From contig NZ_JBQHTK010000027.1 in the NCBI RefSeq assembly GCF_052065755.1, positions 1 through 38,483 of the forward strand: DNA of 38,483 nucleotides, given 5' to 3'. The translations under genes and the position numbers were made by a program. Origin of the DNA: Allocoprococcus sp004560705 (GTDB taxonomy: Bacteria; Bacillota; Clostridia; Lachnospirales; Lachnospiraceae). The notes under the pieces are model-generated. The model searched no databases and had not been told where the DNA came from. It worked only from the letters and a program-made list of their open reading frames with translations. Positions 30,583 to 38,483 of this stretch are shown here, one piece after another. Every line of letters starts with the position of its first letter. Position 1 is the first letter of the stretch.

Positions 30583-33500
30583 TTAGTTCTTTTCTACTCC
30601 CAGATTAACTGTTTCACCGTTGATCTTCCATTCCTTTACATGACCTGCCGGAACAGCTTTTTCAACGCTGACCGCCAGAGTCTCCTGTCCGATTTCATCG
30701 GCAAATTTTTCAAATACAGACTCTGCTTTTTCGCTTCCGTCATATGTTACTTTGATCTTATCTGTTACTTCGAAGTCTGCTTCCTTGCGCATTGTCTGGA
30801 TCTTACTGATGATTTCTCTTACAAAACCTTCTTCCAGAAGTTCTTCTGTCAAATTCGTATCGAGAACAACCGTAATTCCATAATCACTCTCAGATACATA
30901 TCCTTCTGCCTGACTCATATCAATCAGAAGGTCTTCCGTAGCCAATACAACCTCCTGCCCATTCACATCAAGCTTCAAAACACCATTTGCGTTCAGTTCA
31001 TCCATTGCTGCATTTCCGTCAAGATTATTCAGTGCGTTCTTGATTCCCCCCAGCAGCTTGCCATATTTCGGTCCTACCGTCTTAAGCTGCGGCTTGAATG
31101 TATAAGAAGTAAATGCACGAACATCTTCCGTAATTTCCATTTTTTTCACATTCAGCTCGTCTGTAATGATATCCTGATAAAATTCCGGAAGTTCTCCAAT
31201 TCCTTTTACAAACATCTTGCCGATCGGCTGACGGTTTTTGATGTTTGCAGTATTACGGCATGCACGTCCCATAACAACAATTTTGAGGACCTCATCCATA
31301 TTTTCTTCCAGATTTTTATCGATATATGCATCATTGGCAACCGGGAAATCACAAAGATGGATACTTTCCGGTGCGGTTTCATCAAGACTTCTCACCAGAT
31401 TCTGATATATCTCTTCTGTCATAAACGGAATCATCGGCGCTGCTACCTTGGAAACAGTAACCAGTGCAGTATACAGGGTCATATACGCATTGATCTTATC
31501 CTGTTCCATTCCTTTTGCCCAGAAACGTTCACGGCTTCTTCTTACATACCAGTTACTCATATCATCTACAAAATCCTGAAGTGCTCTTGCAGCTTCCGGA
31601 ATTCTGTAATTTTCAAGATTGTCATCCACTACTTTGATTAAAGTATTCAGCTTAGACAGCAGCCATTTATCCATTACGGACAATTTATCATAATCCAATG
31701 TATATTCTGCTGCATCAAAATCATCAATATTTGCATACAGTACAAAGAATGCATAGGTATTCCACAAAGTTCCCATAAATTTGCGCTGGCCTTCCATAAC
31801 CGCTTTTCCATGGAAACGGTTCGGAAGCCAAGGAGCACTGTTCACATAGAAATACCAGCGGATCGCATCTGCTCCGTATGTCTCCAGAGCTTCAAACGGA
31901 TCGACCGCATTACCCTTTGACTTACTCATCTTCTGTCCGTTTTCATCCTGAACATGTCCCAGAACGATAACATTCTTGTACGGTGCCTTATTGAAGATCA
32001 GTGTTGATATCGCAAGCAGAGAATAGAACCATCCTCTTGTCTGATCCACCGCCTCTGAAATAAAATCTGCCGGGAACTGCTGTTCAAACAATTCTTTATT
32101 TTCAAATGGATAGTGATGCTGCGCAAACGGCATAGAACCACTGTCGAACCAGCAGTCAATAACCTCCGGTACACGGTGCATCGGCTTTCCGCACTTCGGG
32201 CAACGGATCGTTACTTCATCGATATATGGACGATGCAGTTCAATATCATCCGGACAATTATCTGACATTTCTTTTAATTCAGCAATACTTCCGATGGAAT
32301 GCTGATGTCCGCATTCACATTCCCAAATATTCAGTGGAGTACCCCAGTAACGGTTACGGCTGATTCCCCAGTCCTGAACATTTTCCAGCCAGTCTCCAAA
32401 ACGCCCTTTACCGATACTTTCCGGAATCCAGTTGATCGTATTGTTATTTGCAATCAGATCGTCTTTGACATCCGTCATCTTGATGAACCAGGATTCTCTC
32501 GCATAGTAGATCAGCGGTGTATCACATCTCCAGCAATGTGGATAACTGTGTTCAAACTTCGGAGCATCGAAGAGAAGTCCGCGGCTTTCCAGATCCTTCA
32601 GCACTTCCGGATCAGCCTTCTTTACAAACAATCCGGCAAACGGAGTCGTCTCTCCCATATTTCCTTTTTCATCAACAAGCTGTACAAAAGGAAGATCATA
32701 TTTCCGGCCTACCTTTGCATCGTCCTCACCAAATGCAGGAGCAATATGAACCACTCCGGTACCGTCTGTCAGAGTAACATAGGTATCGCATGTCACAAAG
32801 AAAGCTTTCTTGTTCTGCTTTGAAGCACAATCATATGCGCACTGATAAAGCGGCTCGTATTCTTTGTATTCCAGATCCTGTCCTTTGTATGTCTCCAGAA
32901 TCTCATATGCCGGCTTTCCTTCTTCTGCAAATTTTCCAAGAATCGTGTCCAGAAGTGCACATGCCATATAATAAACATTACCGTCCGCACATTTTACTTT
33001 TGCATAATCTTCATACGGATTTACACAAAGTGCGATATTGGAAGGAAGTGTCCATGGTGTTGTCGTCCATGCCAGAATATAAGCATCCTCGTCCTTCACT
33101 TTGAATCGAACAATCGCAGAACGTTCTTTGACATCCTTGTACCCCTGCGCTACTTCCTGTGCAGACAGAGGCGTTCCGCAGCGTGGACAGTAAGGAACGA
33201 TCTTAAATCCTTTATAAAGAAGTCCCTTATCCCAGATCTGCTTTAAAGCCCACCACTCGGATTCAATGAAATCATTATCGTAAGTTACATAAGGATGTTC
33301 CATATCCGCCCAGAACCCTACCGTACCTGAGAAATCTTCCCACATACCTTTGTATTTCCAGACACTTTCTTTGCATTTGTTGATAAACGGTTCCAGACCA
33401 TATTCTTCAATCTGATCCTTTCCGTCCAGTCCCAGAAGCTTTTCCACTTCAAGCTCTACCGGAAGACCATGAGTATCCCAACCAGCTTTACGAGGAACCA

Positions 33501-33738
33501 TATATCCCTTCATAGTGCGGTATCTCGGAATCATATCCTTGATAACACGTGTCAGCACGTGTCCGATATGCGGTTTTCCATTCGCAGTCGGAGGACCATC
33601 ATAGAAGGTATAGGTCTCTCCTTCTTTCCGGTTTTCCATACTTTTTTCAAAAATATGATTATCTTCCCAGAATTTTTCAATTGCCTTTTCTCTGTCAACA
33701 AACTTCAAATCTGTTGACACTTTCTTGTACTTGGCCAT
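30583..33738 (-). CDS. ileS: isoleucyl-tRNA synthetase, type 2 (eukaryote-like)
   Basis: The 1051-residue enzyme charges tRNA-Ile. It has HIGH (residues 57-60, in PTANGKPHIGHVL), the KMSKSKGN loop near residue 600, and the CP1 editing domain (WTTTPWTLPSNIAL, and GTGVVHIAPAFGEDDAKVG). Length and the motifs WDTHGLPVELEVEK and VPYCPRCGTPLS follow the type 2 branch, as in Thermus and eukaryotes, which is usually insensitive to mupirocin. I start at ATG 33738 (MAKYKKVSTDLK), seven bases after AAAGGAG; an upstream in-frame ATG at 33822 falls in the T-box leader. A T-box with an AUC specifier precedes it, so uncharged tRNA-Ile should raise expression. Confidence 0.97.
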   Translation of the reverse strand: MAKYKKVSTDLKFVDREKAIEKFWEDNHIFEKSMENRKEGETYTFYDGPPTANGKPHIGHVLTRVIKDMIPRYRTMKGYMVPRKAGWDTHGLPVELEVEKLLGLDGKDQIEEYGLEPFINKCKESVWKYKGMWEDFSGTVGFWADMEHPYVTYDNDFIESEWWALKQIWDKGLLYKGFKIVPYCPRCGTPLSAQEVAQGYKDVKERSAIVRFKVKDEDAYILAWTTTPWTLPSNIALCVNPYEDYAKVKCADGNVYYMACALLDTILGKFAEEGKPAYEILETYKGQDLEYKEYEPLYQCAYDCASKQNKKAFFVTCDTYVTLTDGTGVVHIAPAFGEDDAKVGRKYDLPFVQLVDEKGNMGETTPFAGLFVKKADPEVLKDLESRGLLFDAPKFEHSYPHCWRCDTPLIYYARESWFIKMTDVKDDLIANNNTINWIPESIGKGRFGDWLENVQDWGISRNRYWGTPLNIWECECGHQHSIGSIAELKEMSDNCPDDIELHRPYIDEVTIRCPKCGKPMHRVPEVIDCWFDSGSMPFAQHHYPFENKELFEQQFPADFISEAVDQTRGWFYSLLAISTLIFNKAPYKNVIVLGHVQDENGQKMSKSKGNAVDPFEALETYGADAIRWYFYVNSAPWLPNRFHGKAVMEGQRKFMGTLWNTYAFFVLYANIDDFDAAEYTLDYDKLSVMDKWLLSKLNTLIKVVDDNLENYRIPEAARALQDFVDDMSNWYVRRSRERFWAKGMEQDKINAYMTLYTALVTVSKVAAPMIPFMTEEIYQNLVRSLDETAPESIHLCDFPVANDAYIDKNLEENMDEVLKIVVMGRACRNTANIKNRQPIGKMFVKGIGELPEFYQDIITDELNVKKMEITEDVRAFTSYTFKPQLKTVGPKYGKLLGGIKNALNNLDGNAAMDELNANGVLKLDVNGQEVVLATEDLLIDMSQAEGYVSESDYGITVVLDTNLTEELLEEGFVREIISKIQTMRKEADFEVTDKIKVTYDGSEKAESVFEKFADEIGQETLAVSVEKAVPAGHVKEWKINGETVNLGVEKN

Positions 33739-33830
33739 GTCAGTACTCCTTTCATAATCTTCAGCCTTTTCTGTTTCTTCACCATAAGATACGCAGTGAA
33801 ATAAATATAGGTTAGCTGACATCCTATAAT

Positions 33831-34062
33831 AAAAAAAGCTCTCCTCCTGTAATAGGACGAAAGCTTATGCATCGTTAACCACCTGTTACTGCATACCAAC
33901 ATATGAGTTTCCTATAACGGAGGAAATACCGGCATCCCTTACTCATATACCACTTTCGGGGACTGCAACTCAGAAGTGATATTCGAATATATCCTACTCG
34001 CACCGGTCTCTCACCATCACCGATTCGCTTTGTCTTTGAAATATATTCTACTGTCTTCGTCA
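33831..34062 (-). ncRNA. T-box leader of ileS (isoleucine specifier AUC)
   Basis: The minus-strand leader shows the T-box features in order. Stem I includes GACGAAGACAGTAGAA and GGTGATGGTGAGAGACCGGT. A specifier loop reads GAATATCACTTCTG, with AUC at 33980-33978, then GAGTTG. The T-box sequence AACAGGTGGTTAACG is at 33887-33873. A terminator follows: AAGCTTTCGTCCT (33866-33854) pairs with AGGAGGAGAGCTT (33849-33837) and is followed by T residues to 33831. Uncharged tRNA-Ile would stabilise the antiterminator and let ileS be transcribed. About 90 bases separate it from the ileS ATG. Confidence 0.9.
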
Positions 34063-34085
34063 TAGTTTTTCTCTTTTACGTAGCT

Positions 34086-34115
34086 ATTATAATAAAGAAA
34101 CCCTTGACGAGTCAA
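34086..34115 (-). promoter_or_regulatory. promoter of the ileS T-box transcript
   Basis: TTGACT (34115-34110), an 18-base spacer and TATAAT (34091-34086) on the minus strand. The -35 box lies inside the terminator stem of the upstream carboxypeptidase gene. Confidence 0.75.
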
Positions 34116-34124
34116 GGGTTTCTT
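34095..34124 (-). terminator. terminator of the carboxypeptidase operon
   Basis: A 14-base perfect inverted repeat (34095-34108 with 34111-34124; AAGAAACCCTTGAC) forms a strong hairpin; the minus-strand 3' arm ends in TTTCTTTATT. It overlaps the ileS promoter. Confidence 0.85.
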
Positions 34125-34177
34125 GGATTTTCAGCTTTTTGACGGATTTTTCCTGTAAAATTCCGCAGTTTGTATAG

Positions 34178-35692
34178 TTATCGTTCATATCTGTCTCTGG
34201 TATCTCTCCGGCTTCTTTCTCGCCTTCTTTCACCCGACATCTGCCTATATTTTTCTTCCTGCTGTCTTTTGCGCTTTCTGGCAATTCTGCGACGCCTCTG
34301 TACCTCTCTTTTCTTCTTCCTTTTAACAGCAACAGCCAGTAAAAACAGAAAAAAGATGATTCCCAATATGACAATCCCCGCAACGATCCATATAATCCAT
34401 TTCCAGACACTGTTTTCTTTTTGTTCTTCCTTCTTTTCTTCTGGCTTCATCTCCGGTTCATTCTTTTCAAGATACACATCACTGAATTGGACAGATGCCG
34501 TCCCAACCAGATGGCCGTCATAAGTATACTCAACGATTCCCGCCGTTTTATCATTAGAATCAGGGATCAGTTTCATCTCAAGACTTTCAAATTCCACACC
34601 GGAAGGAAGTAACACATATGCATTTTCATCGATACTCTTAATATCTTCCGATTTCTCTCTTTCTTTAATACTAACCTTCTGGAAATTGTCAAATCCATAA
34701 TTCAAAAGTGCCTCTGTATCTGAATAAACATTTCTTCCATGTGTACGTAGAACAACACAAATCAGTCTTCGATTTCCATCGTCTGCACAAGTAACCAGAG
34801 TGTTCAATGCCAGATCTGTATAGCCTGTCTTTCCCGCAATGACCCTCGCATCATAATACTCATTTCCCTCATAAAACATCTGATGCTTTTGTTGAAACGT
34901 TCTTGTTTCTGATGTCAAATTCGTTGCGGGAATCGTATACTGCATTGTCTGACAGATCTCCTCAAATTCCGGATGATTATTCAAAAGCTCCCTTGTGATC
35001 AACGCCATATCCCTTGCTGTCGTATAGTGATTCGGATCCTCCAGTCCGTTGGTATTGACAAAATTGGAATTCAGACCTCCCAACTCTTTACATCGGGAAT
35101 TCATCTCCTGTATGAACCAGTCATATCCCTCCCCTATACTCTCACCAATTGCATATGCGGCTTCGTTTGCTGATGCGAGCAAAACCGCATACAGCGCGTC
35201 TTTTAAAGAAATCTCTTCCCCCGGATTTAATCCAATGTGAGCATATCCATATCCAAGACAATTGATACAATCGTCTGTCACCGTGACCTTATCATCTAAT
35301 TGTCCATTTTCCAATGCAATCAATACTGTCAAAATTTTTGTAATACTCGCAGGATAGCCCTTTCCATCAATATTTTTCGCATACAGGATAGCTCCACTCT
35401 CTGCATCCATCACAATCCCGGCCTCACCATATGTCTTAGGTCCTTCCGGCCAATCCTTCCATGCATTGGAATCTACTGTCATCTCGTACGCCTTCTGAGT
35501 GGCTGCCTCTTCGGCTTCCGAAGTCTGAGAAGGCTCACTTTGCGTCATATCAACCGGCTTTGTATCTTCCGCATTTCCATATAAAGGAATTGCACTGCTA
35601 AGAAGAAGCACTGTAACCAAAAATGCGGCAATGCGTCTCCTGTATTTTTTTTCTTTCGCCTGATTTTTCAGAAAAAAATCTGCATAATTCAT
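34178..35692 (-). CDS. D-alanyl-D-alanine carboxypeptidase (S11 family, DacF-like)
   Basis: The 504-residue protein has an N-terminal membrane/signal segment (about 21-39) and a Ser-rich linker. Its penicillin-binding domain has SITK (Ser116, Lys119), SAN (174-176) and GKTGYTD near 285. A C-terminal membrane helix (about 430-455) leads to a long Arg/Lys-rich tail ending RSRRDTRDRYER. It should trim the terminal D-Ala of wall peptides outside the cell. The strongly basic cytosolic tail after a second membrane helix is longer than the amphipathic anchor of classic low-mass PBPs and may bind RNA, DNA or lipid heads. It lies 18 bases downstream of the ATPase gene on the same strand, so the two form an operon. 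Confidence 0.9.
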   Translation of the reverse strand: MNYADFFLKNQAKEKKYRRRIAAFLVTVLLLSSAIPLYGNAEDTKPVDMTQSEPSQTSEAEEAATQKAYEMTVDSNAWKDWPEGPKTYGEAGIVMDAESGAILYAKNIDGKGYPASITKILTVLIALENGQLDDKVTVTDDCINCLGYGYAHIGLNPGEEISLKDALYAVLLASANEAAYAIGESIGEGYDWFIQEMNSRCKELGGLNSNFVNTNGLEDPNHYTTARDMALITRELLNNHPEFEEICQTMQYTIPATNLTSETRTFQQKHQMFYEGNEYYDARVIAGKTGYTDLALNTLVTCADDGNRRLICVVLRTHGRNVYSDTEALLNYGFDNFQKVSIKEREKSEDIKSIDENAYVLLPSGVEFESLEMKLIPDSNDKTAGIVEYTYDGHLVGTASVQFSDVYLEKNEPEMKPEEKKEEQKENSVWKWIIWIVAGIVILGIIFFLFLLAVAVKRKKKREVQRRRRIARKRKRQQEEKYRQMSGERRRERSRRDTRDRYER

Positions 35693-35710
35693 AATAACCC
35701 CTTATAACTC

Positions 35711-37435
35711 TTACAACAATCCCCTATAACGATTCACACATGCGTAAATATCCTGTTTTCGAATCTGAGCCATCCCGGACGGGATATACGTTCCCTGGCA
35801 CAAAAACTCTAATCCACATATCCGAAGCTGATTCCATAATTTTTCCACAAGCACATCCACATTCTGTTCTTGTCTCTCCATCTGTTCCAGTAAATATTTC
35901 AAACAATGAGAAAGCGTCGTCGTTTGTTCCGAATCCAGTATCTGCTCCACATATTTCAAATCCACAGTATCTTTACCAATTGAAAAACTGTCTTTTCCAA
36001 ACTGCTTGATTTTCACCTGGTCTCTTTTTTTATCAAGGCGTTTCGATCTGGCAATCCTGCGAAATTTATCTTTATCAAAAATAACACTGATCGGAATTTT
36101 TATTTCTGCCTCTATATTATCTTCCGGAACCTTTGCAATCACTTTCTTGACTTTTTCCGTAATATCAAATGTCTGATAATTATCCATCTGCAAAATCTTA
36201 TCCGCAATATAAAAATAGGATCCCGAACTTCCTGCAACAAGAACAATCGATATACCGTGCTTTTCATTTAACTCCCTCGCCTGAAGGGTAAATGGTGTAA
36301 TCGGCTCTTTATCTCCCGAAACAACAGTCTGCATAAGGCAATCACGGACCATGAAATTCGTAGCACAGGTATCTTCATCAATTAATAATGTTTTTGCTCC
36401 TGATTGAACCGCTTCTACAACATTCGCCGCCTGTGAAGTTGAACCACTTGCATCTTCTGTTGAAAAATCAACGGTATTTTTCTTATTTGGCAAATCATTA
36501 ATAAATGGAGAAATATTAACATGAGATACTGCACGACCATCTTCTGCTCTGATTTTAACAGCTGTATCATCTGTAATCACATATTCCCTCCCATCGCCTG
36601 CTATATGATTATAAATTCCATGTTCCAGAGCTTTTAACAAAGTAGATTTTCCATGATATCCCCCTCCGACAATCAATGTAATTCCTTTCGGGATTCCCAT
36701 TCCCTTAACAAGTCCTGCATACGGAAGCTTCATTTCAACTTCCATACTCGCAGGTGATTGAAATTTCACTGCATTTTTCATCGGTCTTTGAGAAATACCA
36801 CTTTCTCTTGGAAGAACAGACCCGTTTGCCACAAATGCTACCAGATGTCTCCTAATCAGTTCTTCTCGTATTGTATGTTGATCTTCTGCCAGTTCAACTA
36901 CCCGACGAACTTCATTCTTATTAATATTCTCATAGAATAATGACTTCTTAACAGCATCAGGAAGATACTCAAATAAAATCTTTTTTAGCTCATAAGCATT
37001 AATCGTCCGTCCGTTTGCCGGAAAGCCAACTTCAAACCTTACCAATAGATCTCCATTCTCAATTTTAAATGCTGTTCTCTCCAGTATCTCCTGACCACAT
37101 CTGCTGATACCAATCAATCCACTCTTTCCTGATCCCTTTGCCTGAAACGTATAAGAAGAGACAGACTTAGTAAATAATCTGGTCAAATGATCCTGAAGAG
37201 CAATCCTTTTATAATCTGTATCATACATAGTAAGAGGAAAACCAGCCTGATCCTTTTTCACCTGAATGCTTAACTTAGAAGGTGCAGCAAACGGGTCTCC
37301 CTGTACATGGTCAATATGAAGTACAAATCCCGCAAATTGATAACTTCCTTTTAATTCTTTATAAGCAGGATACCCTTTACGGTTAATACTCATTAACATC
37401 TTATCTAATTCTACAGATGATTTCATTGTCTTCAC
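35711..37435 (-). CDS. predicted ABC-class ATPase (COG3044 / ABC_ATPase type)
   Basis: The 574-residue soluble protein has an N-terminal domain (about 1-200: GYPAYKELKGSYQFAGFVLH and IDHVQGDPFAAPSKL) and a P-loop domain with Walker A GGGYHGKST (257-265). A signature-like region, STEDASGSTSQAANVVEAV, lies at about 325-343; Walker B TLLIDEDTCATNFM at about 349-362. That arrangement matches the COG3044 family of stand-alone ABC-class ATPases without membrane domains. Its cellular role in bacteria is not known to me. The start is GTG 37435 (GGAAGG six bases upstream) or ATG 37426. It shares an operon with the carboxypeptidase and lies just after the tRNA operon terminator. Confidence 0.85.
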   Translation of the reverse strand: MKTMKSSVELDKMLMSINRKGYPAYKELKGSYQFAGFVLHIDHVQGDPFAAPSKLSIQVKKDQAGFPLTMYDTDYKRIALQDHLTRLFTKSVSSYTFQAKGSGKSGLIGISRCGQEILERTAFKIENGDLLVRFEVGFPANGRTINAYELKKILFEYLPDAVKKSLFYENINKNEVRRVVELAEDQHTIREELIRRHLVAFVANGSVLPRESGISQRPMKNAVKFQSPASMEVEMKLPYAGLVKGMGIPKGITLIVGGGYHGKSTLLKALEHGIYNHIAGDGREYVITDDTAVKIRAEDGRAVSHVNISPFINDLPNKKNTVDFSTEDASGSTSQAANVVEAVQSGAKTLLIDEDTCATNFMVRDCLMQTVVSGDKEPITPFTLQARELNEKHGISIVLVAGSSGSYFYIADKILQMDNYQTFDITEKVKKVIAKVPEDNIEAEIKIPISVIFDKDKFRRIARSKRLDKKRDQVKIKQFGKDSFSIGKDTVDLKYVEQILDSEQTTTLSHCLKYLLEQMERQEQNVDVLVEKLWNQLRICGLEFLCQGTYIPSGMAQIRKQDIYACVNRYRGLL

Positions 37436-37477
37436 TACCTACCTTCCTGCAAATTACTATCACTATCATTGTATAAA

Positions 37478-37514
37478 GAAAAAACCGCATTACTGTTAGA
37501 AACAATAATACGGT
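37478..37514 (-). terminator. terminator of the rRNA-tRNA operon
   Basis: ACCGTATTATTGTT (37514-37501) pairs with AACAGTAATGCGGT (37497-37484) in 12 of 14 positions, followed by a T run on the minus strand, directly after tRNA-Lys. Confidence 0.85.
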
Positions 37515-37522
37515 CTAAAAAA

Positions 37523-37595
37523 TGAAGCATCGGGGATTCGAACCCCGGACAACTTGATTAAAAGTCAAGTGCTCTACCGACTGAGCTAATGCTCC
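37523..37595 (-). tRNA. tRNA-Lys(TTT)
   Basis: A 73-base cloverleaf: acceptor GGAGCAT with ATGCTTC, anticodon loop CTTTTAA (anticodon TTT) on stem TTGA/TCAA, T arm GTTCGAATC. The discriminator is A. CCA is not encoded. It is the last gene of the operon. Confidence 0.95.
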
Positions 37596-37624
37596 ATCCA
37601 GTTTAAATTGTCTTGGTAGACAAG

Positions 37625-37697
<73 letters not shown>

Positions 37698-37701
37698 GAA
37701 A

Positions 37702-37775
<74 letters not shown>

Positions 37776-37813
37776 ATAATTTATTTAATTCAATGTACAT
37801 ATAAAATGTACAA

Positions 37814-37895
37814 TGGATGGAGGAGGATTCGAACCTCCGAAGGCGGTGCCAACAGATTTACAGTCTGCCCCCTTTGGCCACTCGGGAATCCATCC
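37814..37895 (-). tRNA. tRNA-Tyr(GTA)
   Basis: An 82-base class II tRNA with a long variable arm. The acceptor is GGATGGA with TCCATCC; the anticodon loop is CTGTAAA (GTA). The discriminator is A; CCA is not encoded. The spacer to tRNA-fMet contains a small hairpin (TGTACAT with ATGTACA). Confidence 0.95.
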
Positions 37896-37899
37896 AAAA

Positions 37900-37972
37900 A
37901 GCCGATGATCGGACTCGAACCGATAACCTGCTGATTACAAATCAGCTGCTCTGCCAATTGAGCCACATCGGC
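37900..37972 (-). tRNA. tRNA-Thr(TGT)
   Basis: A 73-base cloverleaf: acceptor GCCGATG with CATCGGC, anticodon loop TTTGTAA (TGT) on stem CTGAT/ATCAG, T arm GTTCGAGTC. The discriminator is T; CCA is not encoded. Only four bases separate it from tRNA-Tyr. Confidence 0.95.
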
Positions 37973-37979
37973 ATATCTA

Positions 37980-38052
37980 TGGGACCAATAGGGCTCGAAC
38001 CTATGACCCTCTGCTTGTAAGGCAGATGCTCTCCCAGCTGAGCTATGATCCC
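37980..38052 (-). tRNA. tRNA-Val(TAC)
   Basis: A 73-base cloverleaf: acceptor GGGATCA with TGGTCCC (one G-T pair), anticodon loop CTTACAA (TAC) on stem TCTGC/GCAGA, T arm GTTCGAGCC. The discriminator is A; CCA is not encoded. Confidence 0.95.
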
Positions 38053-38111
38053 ATAACATTAACACCTCATCAATAATCTGAGGCAGCTCTCACATTTTGA
38101 GTAAGAACTAG

Positions 38112-38185
38112 CGACCCGAATGGGACTCGAACCCACGACCTCCGCCGTGACAGGGCGGCGCTCTAACCAACTGAGCCATCGGGCC
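38112..38185 (-). tRNA. tRNA-Asp(GTC)
   Basis: A 74-base cloverleaf: acceptor GGCCCGA with TCGGGTC, anticodon loop CTGTCAC (GTC) on stem CCGCC/GGCGG, T arm GTTCGAGTC. The discriminator is G, as expected for Asp; CCA is not encoded. It is the first tRNA after the 23S gene. Confidence 0.95.
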
Positions 38186-38417
38186 TTACTTAAAAGGTAT
38201 ATATACCTTCAAAACCACATACAAAGTTTTATCTCTCCATCCATTCTTCCTATCCTACCATTTCAAACTTACTTTCCGCGGAAACCATTCGAGAACTTCG
38301 TTCTCTCATTGTCCATTTGGTAACAAATGGACACGCATTCCTGCAAGATCCGCTCCGGATGCAAGCATCCTTCCCGTCTCTTCCACTCATGCTTTTCCGC
38401 TTCTTGCCTGTTTGCTC
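38186..38417 (-). other. processed spacer between 23S rRNA and tRNA-Asp
   Basis: No 5S rRNA is recognisable here. The spacer contains three strong hairpins: GGATG/CATCC near 38352-38370, TGTCCATTTG with CAAATGGACA (38310-38333), and GAGAA/TTCTC near 38291-38305. A palindrome AAGGTATATATACCTT lies at about 38193-38208. These are probably RNA processing structures. Confidence 0.7.
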
Positions 38418-38483
38418 AGGTTATGCCCTCGACCGATTAGTAACAGTCAGCTCCATGCATTACTGCACTTCCACCTCTGCCCT
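38418..38483 (-). rRNA. 23S rRNA, 3' end (partial)
   Basis: Read on the minus strand, the window edge gives GAGCTGACTGTTACTAATCG and then GTCGAGGGCATAACC. This is the conserved 3' end of 23S rRNA (compare CTAATAGGTCGAGGGCTTGACC in Firmicutes). The gene continues beyond the window. The exact 3' end is uncertain by a few bases. Confidence 0.92.

Noticed and set aside
30640..31641. A 333-codon plus-strand open frame inside ileS
   Set aside because: It is rich in Cys, Phe, Ile and His, typical of antisense frames, and ileS on the other strand is certain.
33705..33902. Small protein gene upstream of ileS
   Set aside because: The frame runs through the T-box terminator and the ileS start, and the RNA structure explains the sequence better.
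38186..38417. 5S rRNA gene in the spacer after 23S
   Set aside because: The spacer has hairpins but none of the conserved 5S sequence blocks, and it is built of simple inverted repeats.

Overview
The window looks like chromosome of an endospore-forming anaerobic Clostridia, most like Lachnospiraceae. The evidence is moderate GC, strong AGGAGG ribosome binding sites, sporulation genes (bofA, spoIID, a spoIIQ-like gene, cwlD), two rubrerythrins with a PerR regulator, a tad pilus locus carrying the accessory families DUF5702 and DUF6382, and an ileS T-box. All family names come from reading motifs by eye; no search was run. I see no prophage, transposase, CRISPR array or plasmid replication gene. 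The only mobile-looking item is a short element with imperfect inverted repeats at 256-436.

Layout. 1-4.3 kb: an AT-rich left end with a secreted small protein and a membrane protein of anti-sigma type, then murG on the plus strand, an ECF-like sigma factor and a HIT protein. 4.35-5.1 kb: a soluble orphan histidine kinase. 5.2-13.8 kb: a minus-strand operon for a Tad (type IVb) pilus, in transcription order tadZ, tadA, tadB, tadC, flp, DUF5702, a TadE-like protein with two His/Cys modules, prepilin peptidase, tadE, DUF6382. 13.8-16.9 kb: bofA, then tsaC (fused to a dead phosphatase-like domain), upp and dCMP deaminase as one operon. 16.9-19.8 kb: a GH18 glycosidase and CwlD, probably for spore cortex. 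20-23.1 kb: mecA, DUF1858, a cluster of DnaA-box-like sites and a secreted NlpC/P60 hydrolase. 23.4-25.1 kb: perR and two rubrerythrins, an oxidative-stress unit with a shared operator core. 25.3-26.3 kb: a hemolysin III-type membrane protein and a GIY-YIG protein. 26.3-28.0 kb: spoIID and a catalytically degenerate spoIIQ-like gene. 28.1-34.1 kb: glgP and ileS, the latter under an isoleucine T-box. 34.2-37.4 kb: a D,D-carboxypeptidase and a COG3044-type ATPase. 37.5-38.48 kb: seven tRNA genes behind the 3' end of a 23S rRNA gene, all minus strand, with no 5S gene in between.

The genes fall into modules: envelope and spore envelope remodelling (MurG, carboxypeptidase, NlpC/P60, CwlD, GH18, SpoIID, SpoIIQ-like), peroxide defence, surface pili, and translation (IleRS, TsaC, tRNAs). 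No wholly new multi-gene system stands out. The items most worth a second look are local: a dead phosphatase domain fused to TsaC on an apparently leaderless message, paired His/Cys modules on a pseudopilin-like protein, a TadC with a roughly 200-residue external domain, a DnaA-box cluster far from dnaA, and Shine-Dalgarno sequences buried in intergenic hairpins ahead of cwlD and spoIID.
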